Shown here piece after piece: positions 24,243 through 33,184 of a DNA stretch of 33,236 nt; within the stretch, counting starts at the first letter, position 1, and the number at the start of each line of letters is the position of its first letter. Below the pieces are notes generated by a model. That model was not told the origin of the DNA, searched no databases, and saw only the letters and a list, made by a program, of their open reading frames with translations. A program made the position numbers and the translations under genes. Source of the stretch: Acidobacteriota bacterium (GTDB taxonomy: Bacteria > Acidobacteriota > Blastocatellia > UBA7656); assembly GCA_016201275.1 (NCBI GenBank), contig JACQDB010000151.1:1-33236 (forward strand). The letters are read 5' to 3'.

Positions 24243-26117
24243 CTATTCTTTGTTCTCCGATTTTTTCTTTTCGGCATTCAACTTCGCCTGTATGCGCTCT
24301 TTAACTTGCGGGCTGGTGGGTAACGAAAGGGCTTTTTGCCAAGCGGCTATCGCTTGATTTGTCTTGCCTTGGCGTTGATACAGATCACCGAAATGCTCTT
24401 CGATTTCCGCCACATCGCCTAACGCTTCGGCGGCTTTTTTCAAATACAATTCGGCTTCGGCAAATTTGCCCAGCTTGCAGTACGCCCAGCCCAGGCTGTC
24501 TAGATAGCTGGCGTTATTGGGTTCGGCGGCAACGGCTTTTTGAATCATCGCCAAGGCTTCTTCGAGGTTGCGATTATTTTCAACCAGATTGTAGCCCAGA
24601 TTGTTGAGCAGCAGCACATTGTTCGGCTCCAGTTTCAAGGCTTCCCTGTAGAGCGTTTCGGCTTCGGCGAGTTTTCCTCTTTCGCTATAAAAAGCGGCTA
24701 CGTAATCAAGTGTACGCCAGTTTTTCGGAGTATTATTTAACGCCAGTTTTAAAATGGCTTCGGCGCTGTCCCCTTGCTGTTTCATTTGCAAAGCGACCGC
24801 CAGATTCATGTAGCCATCCGGCACTTCCGGGCTGACCTCTATCGCCCGACGCAAAATGGTTTCGGCTTCCGGCAAACGCCCCAGTTTGATATACGCCATG
24901 CCCAGATAGTTCATTGAACAACAATTGATGGGATTGAGTTCGACGCCCTTTTGCAGGGCTTCTACGGCTTCATTGAGCCGCGAAAGATTTAAATATGCTT
25001 CGCCCAACAGGCAGTATGCCGGATCACGATAGGGGTCAATCTCCACAGCTTTTTTCAACTCCTCCATCGCCTGATCGGGGCGATTCATTGAACGATAAAT
25101 GCGCCCCAGATTTTCATGTATAACCGCCAATCGGTCATAGGGAGCCTTGATGCTCAAGGCCTGTTGATAAGCGGCAATGGCTTCCGCTTTGTGACCCAGA
25201 CTCTGATGCGACCAGCCCAAGCCGTGATAGGCTCTGGTAAAGTTGGCATCCAGTTGAATCGCCTGTGCAAAGGATTGAATCGCTTCTTCATGCCGGTTCA
25301 ACATTTGCTGGTTATAACCCAGCCGGTAAAACATCTGCTGATTTTCCGGTTCCAGTTCGGTCAGTTTTTTGAAGACCGCTGCGGATTTCGCATAACGCTG
25401 GCGCGATTCCAGCAGGTGTCCCATTTCTTCAAGTAAATCCGTGTCATTGGGAAATTTTTCCAGCGCCTGTTCAAAAATCATGATCGCTTCGTCAAAGCTC
25501 CCCAACCGGGTATAGGCAGCCGCCAATTCCCGGTACGCCTCTTGGTAATCGGGCTTGAGTCGCAGCGCATCTCGGAAAGAGTTAATCGCATCTTCGTAGC
25601 GACCAATCTTCATATACTCTTCGCCTAACCGTTGGTGGGCTTCGGCGGAATTCGGATTTAACCGCGCTGCTTCCTGCGCTTCTTCAAGGCTTCGCGTATC
25701 GCTGGTCGGGTCAGGAGGAAGTGTGAAGTTGAAGGTAATCGTGCCAACGACTTTTACGACCGCGCCACCAAGTTGGGTTGGCGTGAATTCCCATCCCCGT
25801 GCCGCCGCTACTGCCGCGTCCTTCAACAACGGATGCCCGGAAAGCGCCCGCGCCGCAATCACTTTGCCCACTTCATCCACCGTCACTTCAACCACCACCG
25901 CCCCGGATACGCGAGCGGCTTTGGCAAGCGGCGGATAGGTGGGTTCGACGCGCCGAATAGCCGAACCGGCCAGCACGCCGCCTGATTTCCGCACGATTTT
26001 CGGCGCGGCTGGCACAGTATTTTGGGGAGCCGCTTGGCCAATGCTGGCGGCAGCAAGCAAAAGGACGAAAGCAATACATAGCTTGAATAACGAACGAGCG
26101 AACAGAGAGATGGGCAT
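24243..26117 (-). CDS. Exported TonB-C-domain and TPR-repeat protein
   Basis: A 624-residue exported protein. Residues 1 to about 29 are a signal peptide (FKLCIAFVLLLAAASIGQA). Next comes a TonB C-terminal-type domain (about 50-135: RRVEPTYPPLAKAARVSGAVVVEV, then LKDAAVAAARGWEFTP). The rest is a long series of roughly a dozen 34-residue TPR repeats (for example NPNSAEAHQRLGEEYMKIGRYEDAI). It ends with a Lys-rich tail. TPRs mediate protein-protein contacts in the periplasm. Because the TonB-C domain comes first and there is no membrane anchor, this is unlikely to be an energy transducer. ATG 26117 has AGGAG 9 bases upstream; the frame is open up to 26429 but that part lacks coding features. 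Confidence 0.85.
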   Translation of the reverse strand: MPISLFARSLFKLCIAFVLLLAAASIGQAAPQNTVPAAPKIVRKSGGVLAGSAIRRVEPTYPPLAKAARVSGAVVVEVTVDEVGKVIAARALSGHPLLKDAAVAAARGWEFTPTQLGGAVVKVVGTITFNFTLPPDPTSDTRSLEEAQEAARLNPNSAEAHQRLGEEYMKIGRYEDAINSFRDALRLKPDYQEAYRELAAAYTRLGSFDEAIMIFEQALEKFPNDTDLLEEMGHLLESRQRYAKSAAVFKKLTELEPENQQMFYRLGYNQQMLNRHEEAIQSFAQAIQLDANFTRAYHGLGWSHQSLGHKAEAIAAYQQALSIKAPYDRLAVIHENLGRIYRSMNRPDQAMEELKKAVEIDPYRDPAYCLLGEAYLNLSRLNEAVEALQKGVELNPINCCSMNYLGMAYIKLGRLPEAETILRRAIEVSPEVPDGYMNLAVALQMKQQGDSAEAILKLALNNTPKNWRTLDYVAAFYSERGKLAEAETLYREALKLEPNNVLLLNNLGYNLVENNRNLEEALAMIQKAVAAEPNNASYLDSLGWAYCKLGKFAEAELYLKKAAEALGDVAEIEEHFGDLYQRQGKTNQAIAAWQKALSLPTSPQVKERIQAKLNAEKKKSENKE

Positions 26118-26174
26118 CGCTATGACTCCTGAAGTAGGATGTTGTGTAAAACAGAATAGGACCCGGCGGGCGTG

Positions 26175-26180
26175 ATTATA
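26175..26180 (-). promoter_or_regulatory. Candidate -10 box for the TPR gene
   Basis: Read on the minus strand this is a perfect TATAAT, about 58 bases upstream of ATG 26117. I see no good -35 at 16-18 bases, so the promoter is only partly supported. Confidence 0.3.
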
Positions 26181-26494
26181 CTGGTTCCCCTTCCGAAATA
26201 GCGAGAGCTTTTTTCTGTAAAAAGCCTGCTTTGGCAAGGACGTTGTTTTGCAGCGGCAGACCATCAGGCAAGGCAACAAACGGTCACAAGCAGGGACACC
26301 TTTTGATCGCTTCGATGAGCCGAACAGGCGAGGCGGTAAACTTCTACGCGGGAGAGCGCTTCGCCGTTGGCAGTATAAAGCATAAACACGTCCACCTTGT
26401 TGCTCACCATTTTGGAAGCTTTCTTTCATCTGGTTGCAGATTTATCATAGGCGCTTCTTTGCGCCCGCTCTGTATCCAATCAATCAAGCCCTGT

Positions 26495-26524
26495 TTGATA
26501 GCCTTGGAAGGCAGATGCTACTAT
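26495..26524 (+). promoter_or_regulatory. Promoter for trmFO, predicted near-leaderless transcript
   Basis: TTGATA (26495-26500), 18-base spacer, and extended -10 TGCTACTAT (26516-26524). Transcription would begin at about 26531, leaving 0-4 bases before ATG 26535. No Shine-Dalgarno sequence is present. Confidence 0.45.
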
Positions 26525-26534
26525 CAAAGCTTTA

Positions 26535-27878
26535 ATGAACACAGAAACCCCCATCATCGTAATCGGCGGCGGTTTGGCAGGCAGTGAAGCGGCTTGGCAG
26601 GCTGCCGAACGCGGCGCGCAGGTCCAGCTTTTCGAGATGCGTCCGGCGCGCCCTACGCCCGCGCATCAGAGCGCCAATCTGGGCGAAATCGTCTGCTCCA
26701 ATTCGCTCAAGTCCGATGAAGTGGGAACCGCGCCGTATCTATTGAAAGAAGAGTTGCGACGCGGCAACTCGCTGATGCTTGCGGTCGCTCATCAAACGGC
26801 GGTTCCCGCAGGCGCGGCGCTGGCCGTTGATCGCGAGAAGTTTGCCGCAGAGGTGACGCGCCGCATACACGCGCACCCCAACATCGAAGTCATACGCGAA
26901 GAGATTCAGGAAATCCCTGCACAAGGCATTGTCATCATCGCCACCGGGCCTTTAACGTCACCGGCGCTTTCTGAACAGATTGCCCGCCTCACCGGCGCAA
27001 CGCATCTCTATTTTTACGATTCGATTTCACCCATCGTTGATGCTGAAACTATTAATTACGACATCGTGTGGCGAGCGGCGCGGTACGATAAAGGCGGCGC
27101 GGATTATATCAATTGCCCTATGGATGAAGCGCAGTACGACGCTTTTTATGAAGCGTTGATTCAGGCCGAATCGGTGCCGCTGCACGAATTCGAGAAGACC
27201 ATGTTTTTTGAAGCCTGCCTGCCCATCGAAGAGATTGCGCGGCGCGGACGCGACACCTTGCGCTTTGGCCCTATGAAACCTGTAGGCTTAATCAATCCGC
27301 GCACTGGCAGGATTCCCTATGCCGCTGTGCAATTGCGTCAGGAAAATCTTTTGGCCGACAGTTACAACCTGGTGGGCTTTCAAAATCACTTAAAGTACGG
27401 CGCGCAAAAAGCCGTGCTGCAAAAAATTCCCGGACTTGAACAGGCCGAATTCATACGCTTCGGGCAGGTTCATCGCAACACCTTTATCTGCGCGCCTGCG
27501 GTGTTGAACGAGACCTTGCAAATGCGCGACCAGCCGCACGTTCTGTTTGCGGGGCAGATTTCCGGCGTGGAAGGCTACATTGAAGCGATGGCAACGGGGT
27601 TTATGGCAGGGGTTCACGCGGCGGCAATCGCCGTGGGGCGCGTGCCGGAAAAACCGCCGCGCCACACCGCTATGGGCAGCTTGACCAATTACATCGCCAA
27701 TTCGGAGACCAAAAATTTTCAGCCGATGAATATCACTTTCGCCTTGTTGCCGCCGCTTGAAGTCGCCGAGCGCAAGCGTTTGAAGCGCAAACGCGACCGT
27801 CATCTTTTACAAGTCGAACTCGGCTTGCAGGAGTTTGCCGCGTGGCGCAGCGGCTATCTCTGCGAAGGTTTGCGATGA
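26535..27878 (+). CDS. trmFO: TrmFO, folate/FAD-dependent tRNA (uracil-54-C5)-methyltransferase
   Basis: A 447-residue cytoplasmic flavoenzyme that makes ribothymidine at position 54 of the tRNA T-loop, using methylenetetrahydrofolate and FADH2. The N-terminal FAD-binding motif GGGLAGSEAAWQAAERG is at residues 11-27. The family block HQSANLGEIVCSNSLKSDE holds Cys54, and FFEACLPIEEIARRGRDTLRFGPMKPVGL holds Cys228. These two cysteines match the active-site pair Cys53/Cys226 of the Bacillus enzyme. Further conserved blocks are LKYGAQKAVLQKIPG and ISGVEGYIEAMATG. Length is typical. The VWA-protein gene begins 49 bases downstream in the same direction. Confidence 0.96.
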   Translation: MNTETPIIVIGGGLAGSEAAWQAAERGAQVQLFEMRPARPTPAHQSANLGEIVCSNSLKSDEVGTAPYLLKEELRRGNSLMLAVAHQTAVPAGAALAVDREKFAAEVTRRIHAHPNIEVIREEIQEIPAQGIVIIATGPLTSPALSEQIARLTGATHLYFYDSISPIVDAETINYDIVWRAARYDKGGADYINCPMDEAQYDAFYEALIQAESVPLHEFEKTMFFEACLPIEEIARRGRDTLRFGPMKPVGLINPRTGRIPYAAVQLRQENLLADSYNLVGFQNHLKYGAQKAVLQKIPGLEQAEFIRFGQVHRNTFICAPAVLNETLQMRDQPHVLFAGQISGVEGYIEAMATGFMAGVHAAAIAVGRVPEKPPRHTAMGSLTNYIANSETKNFQPMNITFALLPPLEVAERKRLKRKRDRHLLQVELGLQEFAAWRSGYLCEGLR

Positions 27879-27927
27879 ACAAAGGTAAAGGGTCAGGCGT
27901 AAGCTCTGTGAGAGGTTTTCAGAAATC

Positions 27928-28983
27928 GTGAAGCAAGCAATTATACCGAATCGAATCAGGCGAATTGTGTCTATTGTCGTGTGCCTGCTGTCTATAATTT
28001 TGCCTATGGCCGTGGCGCAATCCGGCAGACCCACACCAACTGCGCCGACGCCCAAACCGCCGACCGGCAAGCCCTCTGCGCCGCCGGTTCAAGAGACGCG
28101 CCCACGTCGCGCCAGCAACGAAGACCCGGAGCAGGAGGCCATCAAACTCTCTGCGGATTTGGTGACCGCGATTACAGCAGTGACCGATGCGGCGGGCAAT
28201 CAGGTGAACAATCTCACCAAAGATGACTTTGTGATTTATGAAGACAATCAGGCGCAGGAAATTTCCAACTGCTACAAAGAAGGTCAACTGCCTTTGCGTC
28301 TGGTTTTTTTGTTTGACACTTCGACTTCAATTCGTTCGCGTTTCGATTTTGAACAACGCGCCGCCGCGCAATTTTTTCGTCAGGTCTTACGTGCTGGCGA
28401 TACGGCGGCGGTCATCAGTGTGTCGAGCGATCCGATACTGGAAATCCCTTTTACTTCGGACGTGAATCGCCTGGTTAACACGCTTGCCAGTTTGCGACCG
28501 GCAGGCGCGACGGCGCTGTATAATGCGCTGTCGCAAGCGGCGAAATTGCTACGCAAAGAAAATGGCCGTCACGTCATGGTGGTCTTATCGGATGGCACAG
28601 ACACCGCTTCGGGCATCACCTTGGCTCAGGCTTTGAAAGAGGCGCAGCTCTCCGACACGATTATTTATGCGGTGCATTCGACTGGCATCGCGCCCTCGGT
28701 CAACGTGCAGGATTTAGGCGGCGAGTTTGTCATGAAAGCGATGAGCGAAGACACCGGCGGCAAGGCGTTCTTTCCGCCGATCTTTGAAGACGCGAAAAAA
28801 GAGGGGCGCGATTTGGACGAAATCTACAAACGCATAGCCGCCGAGGTGCGCGCGCAATACGTCCTGACTTACTATTCCAAAAATGACAGCCGCACCAAAA
28901 CTTATCGCACGCTGCGCGTCGAAGCGAAACGTCCGGGGTTGCAGGTGCGCGCCCGCAAGGGTTATTACATCTCAAAAGATTAA
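27928..28983 (+). CDS. Secreted VWA-domain protein of acidobacterial type
   Basis: A 351-residue exported protein. Residues 1 to about 31 are a signal peptide (VSIVVCLLSIILPMAVAQ). A Pro/Thr/Arg-rich linker (32-65) follows, then a beta-sandwich-like part (LVTAITAVTDAAGNQVNNLTKDDFVIYED), and a von Willebrand A domain from about residue 123. The metal site motif is FDTSTS (Asp130, Ser132, Ser134), with VVLSDGTDTASG downstream. It ends with a short strand-rich region (RTLRVEAKRPGLQVRARKGYYIS). Proteins of this layout are abundant in Acidobacteriota, often annotated as 'VWFA-related'. Binding partner unknown. GTG 27928 is the start, with a distant GAGAGG. Confidence 0.85.
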   Translation: MKQAIIPNRIRRIVSIVVCLLSIILPMAVAQSGRPTPTAPTPKPPTGKPSAPPVQETRPRRASNEDPEQEAIKLSADLVTAITAVTDAAGNQVNNLTKDDFVIYEDNQAQEISNCYKEGQLPLRLVFLFDTSTSIRSRFDFEQRAAAQFFRQVLRAGDTAAVISVSSDPILEIPFTSDVNRLVNTLASLRPAGATALYNALSQAAKLLRKENGRHVMVVLSDGTDTASGITLAQALKEAQLSDTIIYAVHSTGIAPSVNVQDLGGEFVMKAMSEDTGGKAFFPPIFEDAKKEGRDLDEIYKRIAAEVRAQYVLTYYSKNDSRTKTYRTLRVEAKRPGLQVRARKGYYISKD

Positions 28984-29087
28984 TAGCGAGTGCCTCAAGA
29001 ATCGGCAGGGGACGAAAAAAGCATTAACAAAAGCAGGATTCTCGTTCATCATGCATATTCAGCGAGTACCGGAGAGGATTCCACATC

Positions 29088-30404
29088 ATGCAAAATTTGC
29101 TGCGGTCAATTATGGCGCTGTGTCTGATTTTGTTGTTGCTGCTCCCATTGGCGCAAAGCGCCAGTCATTCCGGGAGGCAGAAAAATAAACTTATGAATAC
29201 TCCTTCAGAAAATCGTGACGACGAAGCGCTGCGTGCGCGCGCCGAAAAACTTCACCGCGATTCCATCGTCATTGATACGCATAACGACATCACAACGCCG
29301 ATGCTCGATGACGGCTTTGATCTGGGCATGGACGGCAGCAATTCGCAAGGCAAAATCAAGACGCATACCGACCTCAAGCGCATGAAAGCCGGTGGCCTGG
29401 ACGCCGAATTCTTTGCCATTTATGTTGATAAAATTTTCGTCAACAAAACGACTGCCGAAGGCGGCGGCGCGGCGCGGCGCGCCTTGGATATGATTGATGT
29501 GGTCAATGAACAAGTCCACAAACATTCCGATGTATTGGAAGCCGCAACCACTGCCGCAGACATTCGCCGCATTGCCCGGAAAGGCAAAATCGCCGCGCTG
29601 ATGGGCATCGAAGGCGGCCACGCCATCGAAGACAGTCTTCATGCCTTGCGAATGTTTTACAAACTCGGCATACGTTATATGACGCTGACGCACACCAACA
29701 CCAATAACTGGGCGGATTCAGAAGCCGATTTGAACAATGCCAACGTCAAGCATCACAATGGTCTGACCGATTTCGGGCGCGAGGTGGTGCGCGAAATGAA
29801 TCGCCTGGGCATGATGGTGGATATTTCGCACGTTGCCGACAAAACCTTTTACGATGTCATCGAAACCAGCACAGCGCCGATCATCGCTTCGCATTCTTCG
29901 TGTCGCACACTGGCCAATCACACGCGCAATATGACGGACGATATGCTGCGCGCCATCGCCAAAAACAACGGCGTCGTGATGATTAATTTTTACGATGGCT
30001 TCATTGATCCCCGCAAAGCCGAAATGACCATGCGTCGCCGCGCCATGCAGGACGAGTTGAATCAGAAATATCCCAACGATGCCAAGCGCGTTGCCGAAGA
30101 GATGAAGCAATGGAATCGTGCCAACCAACTTCCGGTGACGCCGTTTTCGGTGTTGATGGATCACTTCATACACGTCATCAAAGTCGCAGGCATAGACCAC
30201 GTCGGCATCGGTTCGGACTTTGACGGCGTACCGGCGCTGCCACAAGGCATGGAAGATATTTCCAAGCTGCCGAACCTCACCGTAGAATTGATGAAGCGCG
30301 GTTATACCGATGCCGACATCAAAAAAGTGTTAGGCGAAAATTTACTCCGCGTGATGACTCAGGTCGAGCGCGTCGCCACAGAGATGCAGAGTGAGCGAAA
30401 ATAA
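29088..30404 (+). CDS. Membrane dipeptidase, peptidase family M19
   Basis: A 438-residue exported zinc peptidase of the renal-dipeptidase type, cleaving dipeptides. Residues 1 to about 26 are a signal peptide (LCLILLLLLPLAQSA). Zinc ligands are in order: His65 and Asp67 (IDTHNDI), the bridging Glu175 (GIEGGHAIED), His248 (DISHVADKTF) and His269 (IIASHSSCRTL). GIGSDFDGVP near the C-terminus is the last conserved block. All ligands are present, so activity is likely, with cleavage in the periplasm. GGAGAGG lies 10 bases upstream of ATG 29088. It is followed by a large palindrome. Confidence 0.93.
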   Translation: MQNLLRSIMALCLILLLLLPLAQSASHSGRQKNKLMNTPSENRDDEALRARAEKLHRDSIVIDTHNDITTPMLDDGFDLGMDGSNSQGKIKTHTDLKRMKAGGLDAEFFAIYVDKIFVNKTTAEGGGAARRALDMIDVVNEQVHKHSDVLEAATTAADIRRIARKGKIAALMGIEGGHAIEDSLHALRMFYKLGIRYMTLTHTNTNNWADSEADLNNANVKHHNGLTDFGREVVREMNRLGMMVDISHVADKTFYDVIETSTAPIIASHSSCRTLANHTRNMTDDMLRAIAKNNGVVMINFYDGFIDPRKAEMTMRRRAMQDELNQKYPNDAKRVAEEMKQWNRANQLPVTPFSVLMDHFIHVIKVAGIDHVGIGSDFDGVPALPQGMEDISKLPNLTVELMKRGYTDADIKKVLGENLLRVMTQVERVATEMQSERK

Positions 30405-30412
30405 AAAAGCGG

Positions 30413-30484
30413 GGTTTAGAATATCGCCTACAGGCGGAAGCTTTCGTACTCGCACGCTTCCGCCTGAAAGCGATACTCTAAACC
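30413..30484. repeat. 72-bp imperfect palindrome, possible terminator or MITE-like element
   Basis: The left arm (30413-30441) and right arm (30456-30484) pair in two blocks: 14 bases with one mismatch (GGTTTAGA...TATCG) and 11 perfect bases (CAGGCGGAAGC). A 4-base internal loop separates the blocks and the hairpin loop is 14 bases. It lies between convergent genes and has no T-run next to it. Confidence 0.7.
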
Positions 30485-30568
30485 TCCACTGCTAAACCTC
30501 CGCCGCGAATCGTTCGCCATCTTTTGAAGTTCGCGCCAAACCGATACGAGGCGGCGTTGATGCCTGGC

Positions 30569-31591
30569 TTATCGCAGATTGAACTCGATTTCAACCGTCA
30601 CCCAATAGGAAACTGCTTGCCCGTTTTTCATCGCCGGTTGAAAGCGCATTTGCTTTGCCGCCTGTATGGCTTCTTCATTCAAGCCGCCGGTCAAACCCAC
30701 GCCGGAAATTTTCACTTGCTTCACCAGACCATCCGCGCCGATAAGGATTCTGGCGTGAACCATGCCTTGCACTTTTTCCCTGCGCGCTTGTTCGGTGTAA
30801 TTGGGTCGCGGCTTGTTCAACGCCACAGGTTTTGAATCAACCGCTTCGTTGTCATACGGTCTATCGCGGCGCGCTGTGCCATCCTGGCGTTTGCCGTCAT
30901 TTTGTCCGCCATCTTCACCCAGCCGGAATCCCTGCCCCTTGCCTGAACCCACGCCGCCCTTTTCACCCGCGCCGAGGCCTTTGCCGCTTCCTTGTCCATC
31001 CGAAGGTGGCCCAATCACGCCTTCCGGCAATCCTGTAGGCGCAAGGTTATCGCGCTTGAGATTTTGCGCCGGATCGCCAAGCAGGGTTTCTGTCATCGGC
31101 AAATTCGGCGGACTCAAAGTTGGTCTAGTCGTCGGTGCCATCAACGGATTTTCAAACGCGAAATCCGGGCGCTCGCCTTGCGTTGCAGGCGTAGAGGAAT
31201 GATCGCCGCCGCCACCACCGCCGTGATTTTCTTTTTCCTTGTCATCCTTACGCAGATTCGCTTCGTGCTGGTACGGCGGCAAATAAAGTTGCGTCGGTAT
31301 CAACCCATTATCACTGTAGGAGGTGGTCGCGTCGTGGCGATGCGCGATGGTCCAAAAGGCTAACGTGGCAAGAAAGAAAGTCGAATAGATCAACAGGCTG
31401 ATGGCCAAACCATATTGCAGAAATTGTTGGCGACGACGACCGCCCAGGCCGTCGCCTTTGATGGACGAGAGAATGAATTGTCGCGGGTGTTGACGAAACT
31501 CGCGGCTGGCTTCGATGAACTGTTCAAACAATCGTCTGAGCAAAGACGATTGCTCAAGGCTTGCGCCAAAGAACAAAGCATGGTCTTGCAT
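30569..31591 (-). CDS. TonB-like energy transducer
   Basis: A 340-residue membrane protein. Residues 1-55 are cytoplasmic and polar, and one membrane helix lies at about 60-82 (YGLAISLLIYSTFFLATLAFW). A long periplasmic region follows, rich in Gly, Pro, Asn and charged residues (about 100-240, GSGKGLGAGEKGGVGSG). The C-terminal TonB domain (about 250-340) contains RPNYTEQARREKVQGMVHARI, NEEAIQAAKQMRFQP and VTVEIEFNLR. TonB proteins couple the inner-membrane proton gradient to outer-membrane receptors. No ExbB/ExbD or receptor gene is adjacent. A purine-rich AAAGGGGAAAATAAGG lies directly upstream of ATG 31591. Confidence 0.85.
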   Translation of the reverse strand: MQDHALFFGASLEQSSLLRRLFEQFIEASREFRQHPRQFILSSIKGDGLGGRRRQQFLQYGLAISLLIYSTFFLATLAFWTIAHRHDATTSYSDNGLIPTQLYLPPYQHEANLRKDDKEKENHGGGGGGDHSSTPATQGERPDFAFENPLMAPTTRPTLSPPNLPMTETLLGDPAQNLKRDNLAPTGLPEGVIGPPSDGQGSGKGLGAGEKGGVGSGKGQGFRLGEDGGQNDGKRQDGTARRDRPYDNEAVDSKPVALNKPRPNYTEQARREKVQGMVHARILIGADGLVKQVKISGVGLTGGLNEEAIQAAKQMRFQPAMKNGQAVSYWVTVEIEFNLR

Positions 31592-31858
31592 CCTTATTTT
31601 CCCCTTTGATGATTTGCCGCTGCACGGTGCGACCTGAAAATACTTGACTAGGGTTTGCCCCTCTACACATTCTGTTGTGGTTATTGGTGATTCAAGATTT
31701 CTGATCCGTCTGTACGAATCAAGCTAAAGACATTGAGAGAATGAGGTAGAGGAGGCGAGCTTGCAGCCAAATCTTTCAGCCGGAATTTCGCATGGCAATC
31801 GCTGCCATTCTTCGCTATTGTTGGAGCGTTTCTCACATCACCGATGGAGGCGCAAACC

Positions 31859-32884
31859 ATGCGATTAGGATTGAATTGCGGCTACTGGGGCGCAAATGCC
31901 GGAGATAATGTGGCGCTCGCTCAGGCGGCGGAAGCCGCAGGCTTTGATTCCTTGTGGACTGCCGAAGCTTACGGCTCGGATGCGGTGACGACCTTGACTT
32001 GGCTGGCGGCCAAGACCGAGCGCATCAAAGTCGGCACGGCGATTATGCAGATGACCGCGCGCGTTCCGGCGATGACCGCGATGACCGCCGCGACCATTGA
32101 TTTATTGACCGGCGGCAGAATGCTTTTAGGTATAGGCGCATCGGGGCCGCAAGTCGTCGAAGGCTGGCACGGCATTGCTTACGGCAAACCGCTGGCGCGC
32201 ACCCGCGAGTATGTAGAGATTCTTCGCACGATTTTGAAACGTGAAGTGCCGCTCGTGCATCAAGGCGAGTATTATCAAATCCCCGTGCAAGGCGGCACAG
32301 GGCTGGGCAAACCGTTGAAATTAATTTCGCACCCTTTGCGTTCCGACATACCGATTTATCTGGCGGCCATCGGCCCGAAAAATGTCGCGCTTGCCGCCGA
32401 AATTGCCGATGGTTGGTTGCCAGTGTTTTTTTCGCCTAAGCGCATTCACATCTTTCGTGAATCCTTGGACGAAGGCTTTGCCAAACGCCGCGATGACAAA
32501 ACCGCCGACGATTTCGACATCGCGCCAACCGTCAGCGTCGTCATAGGCGATGATGTAGGTGCCTGTCGCCATCAGGTGAAGCCGAATCTGGCGCTCTACA
32601 TAGGTGGTATGGGAGCGCGTGGCAAAAATTTTTACAATGACTTGGCGTGCCGCTATGGTTTTGCAGAGGCGGCAGAGAAAATCCAAGACCTTTACCTTTC
32701 CGGCAAAAAAGCTGAAGCGATTGCCGCCGTGCCGGATGAACTGGTTGATGAAGTCGCCTTGTGCGGCCCCAAAGAACGCCTCAAAGAGCAACTGGCGATG
32801 TGGCAGGAATCCGGCGTCAAGACCTTGATATGCGGAACCGGCAGCGTCGAAGCGATTCGCACAATGGCAGAGTTGACGAGTTAG
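31859..32884 (+). CDS. LLM-class (luciferase-like) F420-dependent oxidoreductase
   Basis: A 341-residue (beta/alpha)8 flavin/F420 oxidoreductase of the luciferase-like monooxygenase superfamily. Features in order are [78 protein letters not shown] and [25 protein letters not shown]. The pattern fits F420-dependent members, but F420 synthesis genes are not in this window, so FMN cannot be excluded. I chose ATG 31859 because GGAGG lies 8 bases upstream; the ATG at 31844 has none. It is a single-gene unit, divergent from the TonB-like gene. Substrate unknown. Confidence 0.87.
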   Translation: MRLGLNCGYWGANAGDNVALAQAAEAAGFDSLWTAEAYGSDAVTTLTWLAAKTERIKVGTAIMQMTARVPAMTAMTAATIDLLTGGRMLLGIGASGPQVVEGWHGIAYGKPLARTREYVEILRTILKREVPLVHQGEYYQIPVQGGTGLGKPLKLISHPLRSDIPIYLAAIGPKNVALAAEIADGWLPVFFSPKRIHIFRESLDEGFAKRRDDKTADDFDIAPTVSVVIGDDVGACRHQVKPNLALYIGGMGARGKNFYNDLACRYGFAEAAEKIQDLYLSGKKAEAIAAVPDELVDEVALCGPKERLKEQLAMWQESGVKTLICGTGSVEAIRTMAELTS

Positions 32885-33184
32885 CCGGAGGTGAACATGC
32901 CGCAGCTTGAAGGTGCGAGCGAACCAAGAACAAACAAGGAAAAGTTAAATTTGATATATCGCTTCTGCGGCTTCTTTTTCGGAGCGGACTTTATGGAATA
33001 CCTGTGTTTGAGTCATTTATGACTCAGGTTCGAAAATCTTGCGATTAGCCCGTTGGAATAGGTCTTCAACTTCCATCTTTTTAAGCACGGTAGCATCTAG
33101 TAGTCAGTCCTTGTGGTTTTGATGAATAACAGTTGATCGGGTAAAGTCTGAATGGAATAACTATCACAAGGAGATTGACCAGAC
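32885..33184. other. Region with possible gene remnants next to the IS630-like element
   Basis: On the minus strand a short frame (33103-33017) reads LLDATVLKKMEVEDLFQRAN and ends at a stop. A 23-codon frame (33016-32945, MTQTQVFHKVRSEKEAAEAI) starts directly after it. Both look coding-like but are too short to assign. They may be the tail of a gene interrupted by the insertion sequence, whose end seems to lie at about 33101. An 8-bp inverted repeat TGAGTCAT/ATGACTCA is at 33009-33026. Confidence 0.3.

Larger units (their letters stand above)
26118..26534. other. Divergent promoter region between TPR gene and trmFO
   Basis: About 415 bases. It holds a minus-strand TATAAT (26175-26180) and a plus-strand TTGATA/TACTAT pair (26495-26524). 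A 48-codon minus-strand frame (26264-26410, MVSNKVDVFMLYTANGEA...) has no ribosome binding site and is not called. Confidence 0.4.

Noticed and set aside
26264-26410. 48-codon minus-strand frame (MVSNKVDVFMLYTANGEA...)
   Set aside because: Partly plausible sequence, but no Shine-Dalgarno and it lies in a divergent promoter region.
33009-33026. TGAGTCAT/ATGACTCA inverted repeat as an operator
   Set aside because: It overlaps the stop and start of two short frames and may be a chance result of their sequence; no neighbouring promoter was seen.
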